Source: Cheilinus undulatus
Lineage: Eukaryota > Chordata > Actinopteri > Labriformes > Labridae
Assembly: GCF_018320785.1 (NCBI RefSeq)
Contig: NC_054875.1
Location: 31,563,157-31,627,156, forward strand
Length of the DNA: 64,000 nucleotides
Direction of reading: 5' to 3'
How positions within the stretch are numbered: position 1 is the first letter of the stretch; each line of letters opens with the position of its first letter. This document shows, piece after piece, positions 24,791 through 39,200 of the stretch. Under the pieces are notes generated by a model, which made no database searches, was not told the origin of the DNA, and saw only the letters and a list, made by a program, of their open reading frames with translations. Both the position numbers and the translations under genes were made by a program.

Positions 24791-25899
24791 GTATTCCTGA
24801 CTCTTGTTTTGGCATTTAGTACAATAAGAAAATGTGCTTTAATCAAATTATCAGATTCATTTTTATAAAGTTCTCTGACATGCATTACTTTTTTTAACTT
24901 CACAGAAGATAAAGTAAATAGTCTTGGCTTAACCTCTAGATTTCTTTACATATGTTGATAATGAAATATTTGGTGTTCGTATAGCTAAACAAATGTTATC
25001 AGTTGTTGATTGGAAAATGTTTTTGGAGAATTTTTGCATAAGTGGAAGGAGGATTGGTTATAGTAATAAGTGGGGTTTACTTAGGCTGTGGTGGAAGGGC
25101 CCAGAATCCCTGGTGATGTTCCTATCAACACTCAATGATCCTTCAGTAGCAGCTGTATTAAGGGACAAAAGGCCCTCAGCATGCAGACTCTTAAGGGTTT
25201 TTAGTGCTGCATTTCCTCCAAACAGCTTACCGAACACATACAGCTTACCCTGCAGGAGAAAATAGATTTAACTGATTTCTACTGCAGCGCCCAATGCCCG
25301 TTATGGTCAGAAACTGATTCCTTGGTGTTCAAACACTTACTTGTCTTCCATACAAGTACAGTACATATTACAAGACTACTGACCAATTCAACTTTGAGTA
25401 TATTTTGTTCATGGTAATATACATATTCTTTACTGTTTAAAATCAAAGTTGCTTGTCTTCATACTGTTTGTAAATAAAAATAAGTAGAACGGGCATGGAG
25501 ATTAAGTGGACAGTAAAACAACTGTAATTCAGATTTTAATAGTTTGTTTGAAACAGTCTTCAAACTGGTCACACAAACAAGATTTGAAATGTTTTATTTC
25601 ATTAGAATTTAGGACAATCAAATATGTAAAATAAAAAAAGAAAACCAACAGCAAAAGTGAAATTTTATTCACTATTTTTTTTTCCTTAAAAAAATATCAG
25701 CCTTTCCACTTGTTCACAAACCGTTTCAAAACCGGACAAACAGAAATAACATGATAAATTCCGAGAATCTGGAAGGCCATTAACATTTGTTGGCAAATAT
25801 AAATATAGTGGTTTGGACAGGGTCTCAAATAGCTCACATGGAAAGAGTGTACATACAGTTCACACGACAGTAGGACACTCGGCACTGCCTGTATCAGTT
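24791..25899. other. Non-coding interval before the tasor 3' end
   Basis: AT-rich, with no exon recognised on either strand. It may include distal tasor 3'UTR if transcription runs past the first polyadenylation signal. Confidence 0.45.
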
Positions 25900-26040
25900 T
25901 TTATTAATGTAGAAAACCAGAAGCCTTAATAATTGATTTAAATCAATGTTTTTATGACAAGGAAATATGTACATTCAGCCAGCTCGAATAGTCTCTGTCT
26001 TTTGTATGGCGTTTGATGCCCCTTTGATCCTGTTGATTGT
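25900..26040 (-). other. Probable tasor 3'UTR with polyadenylation signal
   Basis: Directly downstream of the tasor stop codon. On the minus strand AATAAA falls at 25905-25900. Further signals near 25600 and 25665 could give a longer UTR. Confidence 0.4.
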
Positions 26041-27254
26041 CTATTCAGGAGCATAGTGTGTGTGAGAATATGAATAGTCTGAGTAGTAATCCCGAGCCCC
26101 ACCCCTGCCTGCTGGGTGACCCCAAGAGCAGGGTCCACCTCCAGTCCCACCCCCCCGATCATGTCCTCGTCCTGGCCGAGGCCAAAGTCCTGGGTGTGGG
26201 GCTCCTCTCCCTCGATATCCCATACCACCCCGCATAGGTCCATAATCCATCTGTCCGTGGAAACCACCTATATTGCCATAGCCCACTAAATGTGGAGGCA
26301 GCTTAGGTCTGACTGCAGAGCCCCCTCTGCTGGCCACTGGGGGAACTCCTACTGAAGGTCCAAGGTTGTCAGTGCAGTTCACCTGAGTCCTGCACCCCTG
26401 ACTACCAGGGGTGTTACCGCTGAGGATTTCCGCTGTTGTAGAGTGTCCACTGGGTTCCAGTGGGCCAGATGTGACCACACCCTGGGTGCTAGCAGTCTCA
26501 CAAGTGCTGGTCCCTGCTGCCCTCCATGCTCCCTCCCCAGCTTCACTGAGTGTCCTCTCTTGTAGCGTGGGGGTTCGACTAGCACTGGCAGCCATGTAGC
26601 CAGGCTGGGGTGAGTCACTGTGTTCTGTGTAGGGGAGGGAGGTGGTGAGCGGAGAGCTCCCAGCAGTCCCAGCTCCGCCTGTATCTGAGCCATATGCGTG
26701 GCCCAGCATCATAAGGTGAGGAGGAGGGGGAGGTTTCACCTCCAAGGGGAGAGAGGCCAGGTTGGCTAGAGGTCCTGCTGTTGCCACGACGGGTGGGGTT
26801 GGGACTGCTGTGGAGGCGGGGGTGCGGTATTCCTGTTCCTGGGTGCTGCTGCAGGGTGAAGCAGGGTAAGCAGGGGAGGCAGCATAGCTAGATGAACCTG
26901 TGTAAGATGACCAGGAGGCTGAAGGACATAGGAAGCTCTGATGAGGATTCACAGGAAAACCTCCAGGGGACAAGCTGCCAATGTCTGAGGAGCTGAAGCC
27001 CATCTGGTTTGAGGCTTTGAACTGGGAGATGGCTGTTTTGAGAGCACTGTAGTCAGAAAGCGTGGGAGTTCTCTCTGGAGTGGCCTGCTCTGGGAGAGGA
27101 GGGCGAAACTCATCTGCCTCTGGCGGTGGCGGCTGTGGAGGGTTCCCCTTCTTAACCTCCTGTTTTCGCTCTGAAGGTCCTGTTGTGTTGGAGGGCTCAC
27201 CATCATCAGAGTCTAATGACATGTCCTCCTCTTCAACACACTCATCATTCACTA
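26041..27254 (-). other. tasor: tasor last exon with arginine-glycine-rich tail
   Basis: Encodes the final ~404 residues. The acidic EEEDMSLDSDDGE motif matches human TASOR. The rest is proline/serine/alanine-rich and ends in a glycine-arginine-tyrosine-rich tail (examples: MRGGMGYRGRG, GRGHDRGGG, AGRGGARDYYSDYSY). Such RGG/YSY sequence is typical of RNA-binding, phase-separating proteins. I do not recall a similar tail in human TASOR. The acceptor is a tandem TAGTAG, so exon starts at 27254 or 27251 are both possible and differ by one residue. Confidence 0.85.
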
Positions 27255-30200
27255 CTAGGAGAGCAGGAAAGGGCAGAGAGGGAGAAATGGGAAAGATACA
27301 ATCTCATAAACGTGTTGAACACATTACTAACATCAAACTCTGCAGGGTGGAACAGACAGCTTTAACTAGCAAGATAACTACACAGAAAAATCATTAACAC
27401 TTCAGGATCAGAAAAATCATGAGAAATCCCAAGTGTTTAGGGATTCAGTCTTGCAGGCAGTAATACCCACCAGTAGAGGGCGGCGTTGGAAGCTCATTCT
27501 GATTAATGGAGCCAATCAGGCTGTGGAAGCCACTCATAACGTCATCAATGCTCCCAATAACTATTCCATTCCTGGAATATTGTAGGAACATCTCAAAGGG
27601 CCTCTCTGCAAAAAACACATCCCAGAATGAGCATTTTTCTGTTTGAGCATGTTATTTTATCTTTTAGTGGAGAGCAGTGAGACACTAAATCCCACACCAA
27701 CAATTCAGAAAAAACAGAGTTCTTCAAAGAAAAAGTAAATCCTAAGCTCAGAGTGATTGTGATGAAGATACCTGTGAGGAAGATAAGGTGCCGCTGCTGG
27801 GTGTGCTGTGCTTGGAGCTTGATCAGGCACTCCAAATCTGGCGCCTGGCGTGACTGGGTGTCACATTCGTGATAGGGGAGAAACTCCACAAGGTGCTTTT
27901 TCTGATAGATTGTGAGAAGGTTCAGCAAGCCCATAGCGTTGGCATTTAACCTTTAAAGAGACCAACAAAGTGTTTAGATACTTCTGTCAGATTATATACA
28001 GAAAATCTGACATTACATTTAACACTTTCAAAGACCTTTTTCAAGACATTCTTCATAAATTTTAAGACTATTGCACAAATGTCTAACCCATTACATCAAT
28101 AACAGAGTTATGCACATGAAAGAAAAGAAAACGCTGCAAGTATTTCTCTGTAGTTCTGATTTTTTTAGCATGTTAAAGCCTACAGCCTCTTCAGATTACT
28201 CTAAATATTTTGGGGGGAAATCAAGATCATACAGTCGTGCATTTAGGACTTTTAAATACATTTTATAAGCCTTAATTTTGGCTAAAATAATTATCAGCTT
28301 TTAATTCTTTTTAAGACCCCACAGACACTCTGTATTTACAGTTTTCATCCAGTGAATATTTTTGAAAGATTTGTTAAAAACAAAGTTGTACTGACCTCCC
28401 CAGTTCTTTAAGTTTCTTTTGGGACTTGCAATGCACCTTCCACTGCCAGGGGTGTTCAGGGGTGCTCTGCTCTTCCAAGAACTTGAGCAGTCCCTGCAAA
28501 CGATCTGCACAAATCAAGCAACACAAGCTCAGAAGTCTCATTCTGTGAATGTATTCAGTGAACTATCACTACTCTCACAAAGCAAAGCAACATTTACCCT
28601 GTGTGATAAGGTCAGGGTTGAGGACGAACTCATCAGACACTATGAAGCCTCCGGACACAAACAGCTCATTATAAGTGTGGTTCTTGACATCGTCCAGAGT
28701 GTCCACTCCAGCAAAGCTCACTGAAGGCAACTTCTTCAAAGACACCAGAGCTGGGATCTGCAGATGAGATTTCCTCAGTTACTCTTATGTTGAAACTTTT
28801 ATCATATAAATTATACAAGGACGTTATTTCTGTTAAACTAGACTGAAGTCGGACTTTGATATGAAAGAGTTGGTGGGCGGTGGTTGTACCTTGTGCACAT
28901 GAGCAGCAATGTCCTCGTTCTGAATGATGATTAGGAGCTTATCCAAACTGCCGCTGTTTTCCAGAAACGCCTGTGGGCTGCACTCACTGTTGCCGAGGCT
29001 TTTCAAGTACTCCTTTGGGACGAGACAGGAGAGACGTAATTGTTACAGACAGACAGATGAATGTGTCGTTCTCTCTTAGGAGCACGAGAAGTGACTGTCT
29101 GACAGATAAAGAAAGAGCTGAGTACTGAGAGATGGGACACACTGTGACAGAGAGGAGCTAGTATAGCAATTCACTCACAGTGTAGACCTGCATTTCAGCT
29201 TGAGTGTGCATGTCTTGTTTACTACAAAAAAAAGCTACAGAGGTTATTTTCCTCAAGTAAAAATGATGAATGTGTACGACAGATGTGGTACTGCAGAAAC
29301 AATAACCCAATGTATTAACTTGTGAATATAATGCTTTGAGCTTTATTACATCACTTAATAAAATGATCTGACACTAAATTATTTTATTAGATACTTTATA
29401 TAACCCACTTACTTCTGTGATTAATTTTATCTGATTATGAAACAGACTAAGTAAACACTAGGGGTGTAAATCACCAGTTTCATTCCGATGCAACATTTTG
29501 GACAACAATACGTTATTTTCAGATGTCTCAAAATCTCCTATGATACGATTTTGATTCGATACAGGGGCCTACGATTGATATCAGGCGATTTTACGCAAAA
29601 ACTTCACACAGTTACAGAAAAAAAAAAGCTTCTGCAATTAATTTGACAGGTCTCTATTTTTAATAAAAAACTCTTTAACAAAACAACAAAGACCTGATTG
29701 CGCCTGATTACCTTTAAATTAGGAACACAACTATGAACATTTGTGTTCAAACATGTTGATTTAAAACCGCAAACATTTTGAGTAGGCTACCAAACTTTTA
29801 TTTCCTCACACCTCCAGATCACCCCAAAGCACCAATGTGGACCTTTTCTGCAACCCTTCATAATAATGATCCAAATATTTGGCCTGTGTTCCCATTTCAG
29901 ATTTTTCTCTTGAACGTATCTGCATATATGTGTACTTGAACAGATATTTCTGCTTTAGATCAGCTGTTCATACTTCATACAGGGGCCCTATTAATATGGC
30001 ATATAATTCATTTGTAGTTAATTCACCTTACGAGATTTAAATGAGGTTAAGTATGTGGCCTATAATATAGTGATGAATTTTTATTATTTTTTATTTATTA
30101 GAACATTGCTTTAAATAAATGGAGAGGTTAGACTGGAGCAAAGTTTTATTATAAAAGACGCTCCTGTGATGAGCAGCCTCCTAACAGGAGCGAGGGAGTG

Positions 30201-33200
30201 GGGTACACAGAGAACAGCTCTTCTGCTTGAACCACGTTAAGTTTGGACAACTTATATTTTCATTATAAATCTAACGTTAGACTACGAAATAAAATCAGTG
30301 TATTAAAGGAGAAATGCAGCAGCTGACTTTCCCCTCTCTGCTTATCTGGAGTCTGCTGCAGACAGCAGCGGATGTCTGCGTATAAAGATGAAGACGTAGT
30401 CTGCAAACTTGTCCTGCAGTAGTGTCTGTCTGAATTATGTCCACAGAGCTGAGGGAGGACGGGATATCTACTTTCCATCAGTCGCAAAACTTTAACCCAC
30501 TGCTGTTAGTTATCTAGCTTGCAGCTAGCTTGTTGAGGACGCTGCCTGGGGTGGAAACTGTCAACAGGCGTGGCGGGGACATTTCAAAATAAAAGCCTAG
30601 CTTGAAGCATCGATTTAGATGGATGTTTTGACTTTCCATTGATCTGATTGGATCATCAATCATCCAATCGATATATCGATATACATCAATGAATTACACC
30701 TCTAGTAAACACGATGCCCCTTTTTGACCTAGAAAAGCAAGCAGGACCAAAAAGGAGTAAGACTGATTAATTTTAAATATCTCTACGGTCTGTCAATGCT
30801 GCCTTGCCAGTGAAAGCAATCAAATGCACGCAGCAGTCAGTGTGGACAGGATCAGAGATAAGAGGAACCGCTCTGTCTGAAGGGTTGGAAAGATTGACAC
30901 AAATTTAAAATTCCATTTTATAAGATTAGTTTTTGGGGTTTTTCTCCTTTGCCTTTATAGACAGAACAGCTGTTAAGAGACTGAAAACATGGAGAAGAGA
31001 GAGTGGGGATGACAGGTGTCATCAGGCCGAGGTTAAGAGTTGAACAAGGGACTGATGAGGAACGGGTTTGTGCTCTTTTTACATGATGCTTTAGTGTTTC
31101 AGCTAATAAGGATTTTGCTCATAGTAGAGTAGATAGATAGCTAAAGACACCAGTAATTTATAAATTAATGAGGGCTTTTGTCATATTTTCCTGATACTGC
31201 AAATCGGACTACAATTATGTAAATCAGTACTGCTGTTCTACTTGAAAGTCCCTCTGAGAGCCTCATAATGTACCTTTATCTCCTTGCAGACAGTGCTCTC
31301 CTCCCCTTCATCTCCGGAGTAGATGTAGAACTTGACTGTGTTCTTTGTGACGTCCTTAAAGATCTCCACCAGGCTGCTGAAAACCTCTGGCTTCAGCTGA
31401 CCGATAAGGCTGCCAGCCAGCAGGCCTGACCCGCTTCCAGAAGCAGCCCCCGAGTTTTTGGAGTTATGTTCTGGAGAGTCTGCTGTGACGTGAGAGGGAG
31501 AATAGACCTCTCCCCCCAACTCTGTGGACTGGGCTTCTGTTTTCACCTTCACTGATAGTGCCTCTTTGACAGGGAGCACTCTGCCGCTCGTAGAGGAGGT
31601 GGTGCTCTTTGACTGGGAGGGCTCAGCTTTAGCTTTCGGAGTCTGTACTGGGGTGGGGGGAGGCGTTGTAAGATTAGATGTTGTCACTGGGGGAGGTGGG
31701 GAAGCGACCTTGGAGGGAGCAGGTGGGGATGGGATCAACTTGTCCATCTTATCGCACAGTGCTTTGACATGCCCCTGAATAGGGACAGGGGAGACGTAGG
31801 GAACAACAAAGTCTGAGAAGCAGATATTGGGCTGCCAGGAGTTGCGTGAAGGCAACCTTGATGGTTGCTTTGACGTGTAACAGATGCGGTGCACCTGCAT
31901 GATGTTTTTAATATCAGAGGTAAGACTGTGCATTTCCTGGCTAAGTATAGTGTCCAGGCTGATAGAGGGCCTGAAGATAACTTCTTCTGGGACAGGTAAC
32001 GTTGGTGCAGCAGCCACCTTTTTAACTTCCACGGCTGCAGGCGTCTTCTGCTCTGGGAAGCTGTTGGCTGCTGTCACGGCCTCTTGCTCAGGCTCCGGCT
32101 TTGGCTCAGGAAAAGGCTGTGCTTTTTCTGAAGGGAAGAAAACAGGAACATGATCACTATGATGTCTTGTAAACCACAGCTAAACATGCTTACAAGGAGG
32201 GCAGACATACCTTCATTGGTTGGGTTAACCCATGTTGGGTCATTTGAGGTGTGGGCTTGCTCTGGTGGGGACCCTGGACTAAGGGGACTACCAGGGCTAC
32301 AGTCCATATCCACCTGGGGGGAGACAAGCAGTTCGTTTTGAATGAACTAATGCAGGGTAAAAAAAAATGACAGTACTCTTTGAATTATCTGTTTACCTCT
32401 GTGTAGTTTGTAAGTAATGCTGGCTCGTTTTGTTTCTGAGGATTTGGGTCGTGATCCACCCTCCCTGAACCTGTCGACTGTTCGCCATGGTTGGATGGCA
32501 CAGAAATCGAACCCTGAGCCACGGCTTTGTTGAGAGTAGCCAGGAGTATCTTGAGAAGGCGCTGGGTCTCGTTGACTGTAGAGGTGTTGGCGTTGCCTCG
32601 GGCCCTCAGGTCTGTGTCATAGATGCCCATGCTTTCCATCACTGCTGTTAGATTGTCGCTCTGGCCTACATCCTCTCCCATCTCGTCTGCTTGGGCTCCT
32701 GGCAAGACACATTATCAAGTCAAGCTAAATTGGGTAAATCCAGATCATCCAAACTTGGGAACTTCTAAAGTTTTCATATTTTACTGATGGGATAAAAACT
32801 TAAAGGCAAACCTCTTGAACACTGGTTAAACAATTAAACTGCTAGGATATTAACTTTGAAGATTGTCTTTAATTTCTATTTATAGACACTCGTTACTATA
32901 GCACAAATGGGTAGCAATAAACTTTTATTTACAAGACAGTTCCTGATACTTAATGAGACTGTGGAGATAAACTAATAGAAAATTCATTCCTTGATTACAT
33001 CATTTAAATCAACAACATAAAGAGCAGCAGCAGCCCCCCTCACCTCGACTCGGCTCCCCGTTGCTAAGTGCATCTGCACGCTGACGTTTGTTCAAGCCCA
33101 TTCTCTCATCTCCCTCCAACTTCCTCTTTAGACTGTTTTCATCCCAGGCCATGTCGTCCCCCCCCTGCTTCCCAGGCTCCTTCACAAGTGCTTTCTTATG

Positions 33201-36200
33201 GAGCTGGATCAGCTTCAGCAGCTGCTTCATCTTGTCTTTATCGTACTCACTCTGTGACGGTCGCAGCCTCTGAGCCTGCTGAGGCTCAGAATCGACGTGA
33301 GTCTTGTGCTGCTGGGCCCCATTTGAGTGTGCCAGCCCTGACCTTCGAGGCTTTTCCTGTGCTAGCCTCTCCTGAGGTGGTCTTTCTAAAGGTGGCTTCT
33401 CTTGGGGGAGCCTTTCTGTGACTTTTTCTGCCCTGTCCGAGCCCCTGTCTGAGCCACCCCAGTCAGAAACAGGGCTGTATTCCACTGGGGCAGGAGTAGG
33501 TGTGGGTACAGGTGTGGGGTTCCGGATTTTTTCGATGATATCCTTCGCCTTGTTCAGGGGTAAAATGTAATTGGCAGGGTTGTGAACGTACGTACGCAGC
33601 ACGGAGTCCATGTTAAATTTGGGTCGGGGCACTGGATTGGTCCTTTCCTCTACGGTATGTTTGTAGTCCGGAAGCATGAACGGCCGCACCGTGCCTGAAT
33701 CTATTCGAGTAAGGTAGTCTGTGACCTGCCGCTCCACCCCAGTGCTCATGTCCTTGCCTGGGTTGGGACGTAATTTGTAAAGGGCGTAGTGCAGAGCAGG
33801 GATGAAGGGCTCCACGGAGGTCAGGATAGCAGGCTGGGGCTCCACAGACAGTGGCTCAGGCTCCATCAGTCTGGATGCTACAATGAGGAAACACGTGTTA
33901 TTTTTAAAACCAGTAGATGTTGGTGCTATTAAACCAAGAGTTAAAATAAAAACCAATTCCCCTCTTATTTACTGGTTTAATCTTCGTTTTATTTCTCTTG
34001 ATGATGATGTCACAGACTTTTTTGTATTTTCCTGAATTTATTTTCATTTCAATCTCTACTTGTATTCATTTAGTACTTTGACTGCCTTCCAAGCTCTCTG
34101 TTGTCACTTTTATATATTCTTGTTGACCTTTCACATTTTTTTCTTGCCTTTTTGAATTTTAAAGACATCTCAATACATGGCCTAATGTTTCTGTAAATTT
34201 TAAATTCCCTGAGTTCCTGCCTTTGCATTTTAAAACCTTTTTAAACATGTTTTTTTACAGGTGGTGACCCTCTATGACACCCATCATCTCTGTTTGCTAA
34301 TAAAACATTCCAGCTCTGAGCTTCATGCAGATGCTGCCGATGGGCCTTGATCATAGAAAGAGGCAGAGAGATGGTGAATAATACTTACAGTACTTGACAA
34401 CCATCCTTGACTCCTGAAAGATGAATAATGCTTGCAGGTTCTTCTCCACTCGCCCCCACCGCTCTAGAAAACAAACAGACACACGTTTTTTAAAAGCTGA
34501 ACCTTCACAGAGGGGAACAAGTAGGTGTTTCATGAGAATCATGAGAGGAGAGTAAAAGCTTTTGGCACCTTTGGACTCAATCATCTGAGCTGAGGACAGC
34601 AGGAAGAGAAAGCCTTTGTCATGCAAGGACTTAACCAGCACCTGAATGAGGAGAGGAGACACTACAGTCAAAAAACCTCATGGGGTTAGAATTATCTGGT
34701 AACAGGAGCCATCATAACACCAGTCTTAGCAATATAACACACTTTAGGAGACTCTATTATTGAATAATTTATTAATATTTATTCATTACTATTTATAATA
34801 TTTTATTGCTTTCATTTTACAGGGATAAGTCTGTAGCTTCTAGTGTTTTTCACAGATAATAAACATGATTTACTGAATCACTTATATTTCTAATATCAAA
34901 ACATGATCTTTGTCTTTTAGAGCAGTGGTTCTCAATCTTGGGGTGTGGACCCCCTTGGGGGTCACGAGACACTGAGAGGGGTCCCCGGATTCCTTTAAAA
35001 AAACAGAATATTTTTGAAATTACACTGTAGCCATTTTACAGCAATTTCAACCCATTTTATCAAATTTCCCATCAATTCTAACACATTTTTGCCATTTAAC
35101 ACCTACTTTTGTCAATTTTAAATCCTTTCCACCACTTTTTTTCTGCCTGTTATTGCCACGCCTATAACCAGTTCTTGCCCCTTAAGCTTAATGTTGCCTC
35201 TGATGAACCATTTTTGCCACTATTACCCCCTTTTTTTAACCACTTCTTACACCCAATTTTTCCCATTTTACCCACATTTCACTAACTGATATGCCAATTT
35301 TTGCTAGTTTAACCAATTTCTGCCAATATCTGCCTATTTTTCTTTCTTAGTTAATACTTTTAGCCAGTTTATATCAATTTTTTATCCATTTCACCAAATT
35401 TCCACCCATTTTTGCCAATTTATAGCCATTTAAGCCACTTTTTAACTACCTTTAACAACTATTTATGCCCATTTTTTCCACTTTAACCCATTTTTGCCAT
35501 TGATATTTCTTTTTTAACAATTTCATGTAATTGTTGCCACTTCCAACCCATTTCTGCTACTTTTAACCTGATTTTAACCACTTTTTCCACCTTTTTTGCC
35601 ATTGTTAACTCATTTTATCTAACTTTTTTAACCCACTGTCATTCTTTTTTTTCCCAACAAAAGGGATTTACATTTTTAAGAAAGCTATTTACGACACAAA
35701 TGATTAAAAAAGTTATTTGTCTCTTTGATAAGAGTGGTTATTTTTATCAGGTTAGATATGAAATATGGTTATCACAGCTTAACTTTACAATGGACTATGA
35801 CCTTGCTGACCTCCATGGACCCCCAGTTTGGCTCGGCGCTATAAAGCTCTCCCCTTTACCCCCCCCCCTCTATGGGCAGCCTTGTCACCACATGACTATT
35901 CTTGAATGTCCATGGCTGTGTTCAACCCCCTTCAGGTACAGAGGGGGTCCCTGGTCTCTGGCACCTTTATTTTGGGGGTCGCGGGCTGAAAAGTTTGAGA
36001 ACCACTGCTCTAGAGAACAATGTCTTCTAAATTACATGAGGATACACTAATGCAACTACTAGCTTGTTTGCTGGTTTAAAAATATATTTGGTTTAAATAA
36101 GGTAACTGATTCTGTGTCTTCATGGAGCTTTTATGCATTACAACCTGGTGGAAAACAGCTACAAAGTGACTCACCATCCTGTCCCTCTCCAGTTTGTGGA

Positions 36201-39200
36201 CCAGTGCTGCCAAGCTACCGCTGGTTGCTTTGCCTTTCCCATCCACCACCTCAAACAGGCTGCAGGACATCCCACACTTCATCACTGCGGACAAAGAACA
36301 GCAGGTGAATAAGCTGACCCGTAACCCATCTATGTAGTCCTTTTTTCTCTGAGCTCAGTTGTGCTTCTAATGTTGGGTACGTTTTGTCTGTTCTTCACTG
36401 GACTAAGTGAGAACACGTTTTAGTTACAGGTGATTTACAACAACAGCTTTAGAAACTGGACTTAGTAAATGCAGTGAGGGCTACATTTTGGGTGGATCTA
36501 CATTGTCTGATTATGAGAGGAGCACGTATGTGGTTAAGACTGACCTTCCCGTGATGTGCTGTAGGTGTCCCAAGAAAAGAGCACCGGGTGAATCTTTCGC
36601 TTCACCTGATCCAGCTGCATACCTCGACTCACCTCCAGTTTCTCAGGCCTGTAGGGGTAGCACATGTGAGCCTTAGGAAAACTAATTCAGGAAAACCTAA
36701 TGCGTTTTTTGTTAATTTCAACTCCAACCACAGCACTGAATCTCAAAACGTTAAAATCTTGGCAGGTAAATTTGTCTTTTAAAGATTATCAAAGGAAGAT
36801 CTATTAGTACTGTCATATTATCTGCAGACTTGCAAAATCATGAGAGATTACAGGATTACTTACAGTTTGAAAGGAAGGTAGGGGCGCGAGGAGGATCGTA
36901 AACAGATGGGAAATAACTCCCGGCCCTTGTTTACCAGTGGACCACTCCACACAGTGTAGCAGCCTTTCCCTACAACAAGTTCAAGAGCAAAGCTTAGGGA
37001 TAAAATATCAACTAGCTATCAGAGAGTAATCCTTAAACACTCTTTTCTAATCAAGCCCATGAGCAGAGAAAAGTAGTCACCAATCTGACACTGAATTAAA
37101 TCAATTCAAAAACAGACACACAATGTTACAATATCATTTACAATTGGGAGCACCTGTGTCTGATTGGACTTGAAACACTCTGTGGCATTTACAGTTGTTT
37201 TTTTCCACTGCCTAGATCTTGGCTTGTGTTGTACTTACTCTCAGATGTGCGTCTCTTTGGACGAAACTGTCTGCTAAATGACATTGTAACATTGTATTTA
37301 TTACAAGCAAAAAACATATGCTTGGAAAGTATTTTACCTCTACTTCCTTCATGGGAAATTGTGTTGAACCTTTAAGAGAGGGAAATAAAAAAATCTTATT
37401 TACAAACAAAGAAAACAGCGGAGGTGTCACCTAGAAATGGGTTCAGGATGTCCTGCAGGGGTTTATGTACCTGTGTGCAGTCATTGGGGCCGCTGCAGCT
37501 TCTTTGCCTTTGTACTGAAAGGAAACGACGGCATAGGGACAGACTTGCCGTGGCCGTGCCTTGATCTCTTCAAATGCAAACTCAAAGAAATATTGCTGAA
37601 AGTGTAAAAGAAAGACCAATGAAAATCTACTCATTTTGTCTTGGATACAAACTGACGCTAATTTACAAACACAATTCATAAAATAAATGACAGAAAAGAG
37701 CCCTGCATTTACCTGTGTGAGCTCAAAAGCTCTGTAAGACAGCAGTGATGTCACCCTGTTGGCACTTCTGGACAGGTGACAGTCAAACTTGGGTGTAGGT
37801 TCAATAGTGTTCTTAGGCATGTTCTCATGGATGTGCTTTATTCGGCCCTAAAGCACAAGATATACTGGTGAGCTTTCAGTTGGGCAAAAACAATGTGAAA
37901 ATGAAAACAGAGCTGTGACCTTACCCGCATAACTTTAAAAACAATTATGTCTCCGACACAGCCAACATCCAAGGGATTGATTTGTAACAAATCTGAGTAT
38001 TTGGAGAGATAAACACCTGCAGGGACAGAAGAACTGAATTAGAAGAAAAGCATTATGATCATATAATGCATTTATATACCATAACCACGCTTTAAATCAT
38101 GTCAGTGACTAAGCAATGAGGGCAAACTACTGGCAAAACTTCAGTTTCGTTATACAATGACAATAAAAAGCTATCTATCTATCTCACTGTTACCAACATT
38201 TTTTTAAAAAGTCAACTTGTATTACCAGTTAAACACCTGCTGTTATGATAAAGATTAAATATTTTTTTTTCACTACAAATGTTGGTACAAAAGTCAGCTG
38301 TTTTCTAGGCTGGTGCCACATGCCTGTGGTTACTCATTGCTATAGCTGAGTGGTTTTACACAGGTATAGCCTGGCACAGACAACGTACAACTTCATCATG
38401 ATTTTATCTTATTACTACTAGACCGTGCAGCTCCTACAAGATGCTCTCTCCGCTCCTTACACTCGTTAACTTCTGGGTAGTGGAGCATTATGGCAGTAGC
38501 CACTAACCAGAGCTTCAGTGGCAGCTGTGTTACAGCTTTACAGAGTTTCTGACCAAGACTGCAGTCCTGAATTAATTAAAATACATGAATAAGTTTAACC
38601 CACAAGTAATTCTGGTGCCAACTACCAAATAATCATTTAGCGTACTAATTGCCCACATCCCTAGAAGCCATCTACAAGAGTTGATGTTTATTATTAAAGA
38701 TGATTTAAAATGTGATACGATGCATTGAGACTAAGTGGTAATAAAATTGCAAAATAATAATAATTTACATTGGATTATATGGAGAAATATGCACAACTGA
38801 CAAAAATTATACAGGGCAAGAAAAAAAATGAATGACAACTTCAGCTCCTTTAAAAGTCAGCAGCAATGTGCTGGAGCCTAACTTACCGACTGATGGACTT
38901 CCAAGAGTCATGATCCTCGAGTGCCCGACTGTCAGGCCCTTCTCACAGATCCACAGGAGCTACAAGTACAAAAAAAAACAAAAAAAAAAAACACAAAGAT
39001 CAAGACAGTTTTCAAAGCAAATAAGAACAAATCTTGCTTTCTCACTCATCCATCATTAATACCTTGGTTTTGTCTGGATAGAGGAAGCAGTAAGACTCTG
39101 TCAGTTCTTGGTCTGTCCGCCCCTCCTGCTTCATCTCTCGTCGTTTCTCAATGAACTGGAAAACAAAGACATACAGCAGACTGAATTCTGAACACTTACA

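Noticed and set aside
26379-26693. Second protein antisense or out of frame to the tasor last exon
   Set aside because: The long open frames here are shadows of the GC-rich, proline-rich tasor exon. No start context or homology supports them.
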